The translations under genes and the position numbers were made by a program. Shown here in pieces: positions 6,125 through 7,686 of a stretch of 7,686 nucleotides of DNA. Each line of letters starts with the position of its first letter. Position 1 is the stretch's first letter. Origin of the DNA: Oscillospiraceae bacterium (GTDB taxonomy: Bacteria; Bacillota; Clostridia; Oscillospirales; Oscillospiraceae); NCBI GenBank assembly GCA_031264545.1, contig JAISDV010000025.1, positions 1 to 7,686 on the forward strand. Reading direction: 5' to 3'. The notes under the pieces are model-generated. The model did not search any database and was not told where the DNA came from. It saw only the letters and a program-made list of their open reading frames with translations.

Positions 6125-7335
6125 TAAGCCTGTTTCAGCTGCCGGAGCAGCTGTCTGGCGGCGATGGCTACGGGCGCCTTCCAGAGATCGTCGTTGCCGA
6201 TGATGCTGTTACGCAGTGCGTAGCGGAGGGTGCCGCCGCCGATCTCGCGCAGCTTCTCGGAAAAGCGCATGAAAAACCAGGCGTCTTTAAACAGATCGCC
6301 GAAAAGGATCACCGTATTGCCATCGAGCAACTGCATGCTGTTTTCGACAGCCAGCGCGATGACGCCGGCGGCGTCGCGCATGATGTGCGCAATAGGCAGG
6401 TCGCCGCTTCTAGCGCTTTCCGCCATCATATTAAGTTTAATTCGCCCGGGGCTTCCGAGACACAGCCGCCATAAAACGGGCGTCGTGTCGGGATTGACGA
6501 TCTCGGCAGCTTTTCGAATCAGCGCCTCACGCCCCACGACAGTCTCGACGCAGCCTCTCTTTCCGCACACGCACGGCGCGCCGCCGATGTTGACCGTGAA
6601 ATGCCCCAGCTCGCCCGAGTGGTAATGCAGGCCGTTATAAAGCGCATTGTCTGTTATGATCGCGCCGCCAAGGCCCGGACTGTGTTTGACAAACAGCCCC
6701 GAGACCTTGCCGATGGCGCGGTTATAGTCAATTTCGGCAATCGCAAGGGAGCGTACGTTGTTGTCTACGGTCACCGGCACGCCGAACGCCTCTTCAAACA
6801 GCGCGCCCAGGGTCAAATTGCTTTCGAACAGGCCGAACGTATTTTCACTGACGGCGTTTTGCGTATCCACATATCCGATCACACTCACGCCGACATATCG
6901 GAGCTTGCGCGGGTCGAGCTGACGCCCGTCAATCGACTGCCCGACAAAGCGCTTGATTTGTGCCACGAGCCCGATCGGAGCCGATCCCGGCATCAGGGGG
7001 AACTCAAGCTTATCGATCAGCCGTCCGTTCATATAGGACAGCGCCGCGATCACACGCCTGTGCTCAATATAGACGCCCAGGACAAAGGCCGCGTCATAAT
7101 CGATGTCCACAAGCACCTTCCGGCGGCCGGCGCGGGATTCATTCGTGATTTCACCGCCCTCCGACAGCAGGCCCCTGTTAATCATTTCGTTCGTCAGCAG
7201 CGTCACAGTCGCGGGCGTCAGGCCAATCGCCTCCGCAATGTCCTTGCGCGGCATGGCGCCGCCCGTATAGAGCAAATTCAGTATGGCATAGTTATTATTC
7301 GCCTTTAACGCTTCCTTGCTGATTCCCGGCTTCAT
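6124..7335 (-). CDS. ROK-family transcriptional regulator (sugar-responsive repressor)
   Basis: 403 residues, normal for a ROK repressor (NagC/XylR/Mlc type). A winged helix-turn-helix occupies about 17-60 (PRKDIAEAIGLTPATVTLL at 29-47). The ROK domain follows: VGVSVIGYVD at 148-157, GLGGAII at 221-227, GELGH at 241-245, and the zinc motif CVCGKRGC at 255-262, with H245 as the fourth likely ligand. Where sugar kinases of the family have a catalytic Asp in an END-type motif, this protein has VDNNV (189-193 region) with Asn, so it should bind sugar without phosphorylating it. ATG at 7335-7333 has GGAGAGG 10 nt upstream. It leads the catabolic genes on the same strand, 195 nt before the isomerase gene, and a perfect dyad lies between its promoter and its start. 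It most likely controls this operon and itself, with the sulfosugar or an intermediate as inducer (inference). Confidence 0.88.
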   Translation of the reverse strand: MKPGISKEALKANNNYAILNLLYTGGAMPRKDIAEAIGLTPATVTLLTNEMINRGLLSEGGEITNESRAGRRKVLVDIDYDAAFVLGVYIEHRRVIAALSYMNGRLIDKLEFPLMPGSAPIGLVAQIKRFVGQSIDGRQLDPRKLRYVGVSVIGYVDTQNAVSENTFGLFESNLTLGALFEEAFGVPVTVDNNVRSLAIAEIDYNRAIGKVSGLFVKHSPGLGGAIITDNALYNGLHYHSGELGHFTVNIGGAPCVCGKRGCVETVVGREALIRKAAEIVNPDTTPVLWRLCLGSPGRIKLNMMAESARSGDLPIAHIMRDAAGVIALAVENSMQLLDGNTVILFGDLFKDAWFFMRFSEKLREIGGGTLRYALRNSIIGNDDLWKAPVAIAARQLLRQLKQA

Positions 7336-7355
7336 CAGCGCAATACCTCTCCATT

Positions 7356-7376
7356 TTGATTAGATAAAATAATCAA
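7356..7376. promoter_or_regulatory. Candidate ROK operator, perfect dyad TTGATTA-N7-TAATCAA
   Basis: A 7-bp perfect inverted repeat with a 7-bp spacer sits 20 nt upstream of the regulator's start codon, about 40-60 nt downstream of its predicted transcription start. ROK repressors such as XylR bind AT-rich dyads of this general kind, so autoregulation by a roadblock is plausible. A second small dyad (TGAA-N5-TTCA, 7383-7395) lies next to it. The regulatory role is inferred from position and symmetry only. Confidence 0.5.
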
Positions 7377-7424
7377 TTGACTTGAAATATATTCATTTTT
7401 ACGTCATCATCTCCAACTAAATGC

Positions 7425-7453
7425 ATTATATTCTCTGTATATTCGTTTGTAAA
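7425..7453 (-). promoter_or_regulatory. Predicted sigma-A type promoter of the ROK gene and possibly the operon
   Basis: On the minus strand TTTACA (7453-7448) and TATAAT (7430-7425) are separated by exactly 17 nt. The -10 box is perfect and the -35 box has one mismatch to TTGACA. Transcription would start near 7418, leaving a leader of about 80 nt that contains the dyad at 7356-7376. The surrounding 7360-7495 stretch is AT-rich, unlike the GC-rich genes. Confidence 0.7.
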
Positions 7454-7495
7454 GTATTGTTTTTATTTTATTTGATTCAATTATTAACTCAATAT

Positions 7496-7653
7496 CCCCG
7501 CCGGGGAAAAACCCCCCGTTTCCGACAGTTGCTGCAATTTTTTGACTTTATCGGCTTTTCCGGCTTCACATCGGGTCGCTCCAAACCTCCGGGCGCAATC
7601 GATTTTTTAACTGATCCTTAGTATAAAAAATGGATCCTGTCGTTACTCAGCAA
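7496..7653. other. Intergenic stretch with no supported gene
   Basis: Between the AT-rich promoter region and the terminator the sequence returns to mixed composition. It holds a tight GC palindrome (CCCCG-C-CGGGG, 7496-7506) and a run ATCGATTTTT (7598-7607) that matches part of the inverted repeat at 6104-6113. No start codon with a ribosome site and no recognisable product is seen on either strand. A short open stretch on the minus strand is described in the findings. Confidence 0.5.
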
Positions 7654-7685
7654 AAAATCCCCGTCTTTTTTAAGACGGGGATTTT
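7654..7685 (-). terminator. Strong intrinsic terminator, probably of the gene upstream of this operon
   Basis: AAAATCCCCGTCTT (7654-7667) pairs perfectly with AAGACGGGGATTTT (7672-7685): a 14-bp stem with a 4-nt loop. Read on the minus strand the stem is followed by six T residues (7657-7652 on that strand), so it should stop transcription coming from the right; the A/T-rich ends could also let it work on the plus strand. It insulates the ROK gene and operon from the preceding unit. Confidence 0.85.
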
Positions 7686-7686
7686 C

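Noticed and set aside
7421..7621. Plus-strand 66-codon frame across the AT-rich region upstream of the regulator
   Set aside because: It runs through the minus-strand promoter, has no ribosome site and resembles no protein I know.

Overview
The window looks like part of a chromosome from an anaerobic, GC-rich Firmicute (Clostridia; an Oscillospirales-type gut bacterium would fit). The basis is a split transketolase, a ROK repressor, a RpiB/FucI/iron-ADH catabolic set and purine-rich Shine-Dalgarno sites. This placement is inference; no rRNA or marker gene is present. All eight genes lie on the minus strand, so transcription runs from the right end to the left end.

Layout in transcription order: a strong intrinsic terminator at 7654-7685 closes whatever lies to the right. 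An AT-rich regulatory region follows, with a near-consensus promoter (7425-7453) and a perfect dyad (7356-7376). Next comes a ROK-family regulator (6124-7335), then a 195-nt gap filled by a 161-bp block with perfect 19-bp inverted ends (5964-6124). The catabolic run is: a FucI/AraA-fold aldose-ketose isomerase (4615-5928), a RpiB-like isomerase (4104-4589), an iron-type alcohol dehydrogenase (2983-4107), transketolase N subunit (2123-2959), transketolase C subunit (1176-2123), a DUF4867-like protein (408-1064), and the first 109 residues of a GPH-family sugar:cation symporter (1-329, cut by the window edge). Several junctions overlap by 1 or 4 nt, so this is an operon.

The best reading is a sulfoquinovose degradation operon of the sulfoglycolytic transketolase (sulfo-TK) type. 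The symporter imports sulfoquinovose (SQ). The FucI-like enzyme turns SQ into 6-deoxy-6-sulfofructose. The split transketolase moves a two-carbon unit to glyceraldehyde 3-phosphate, leaving 4-deoxy-4-sulfoerythrose. The RpiB-like enzyme isomerises that to sulfoerythrulose, and the transketolase acts again to leave sulfoacetaldehyde. The iron-ADH reduces sulfoacetaldehyde to isethionate. The window has no sugar kinase and no aldolase, as expected for a sugar whose C6 is blocked by a sulfonate. The RpiB homologue lacks the ring-opening histidine and part of the phosphate site, which fits a sulfonated tetrose that cannot cyclise. The pathway is known from a few Clostridia; what is unexplained here is the DUF4867 protein, the inverted-repeat block and the ROK control circuit. 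The assignment rests on gene content and residues read by eye, not on database searches.
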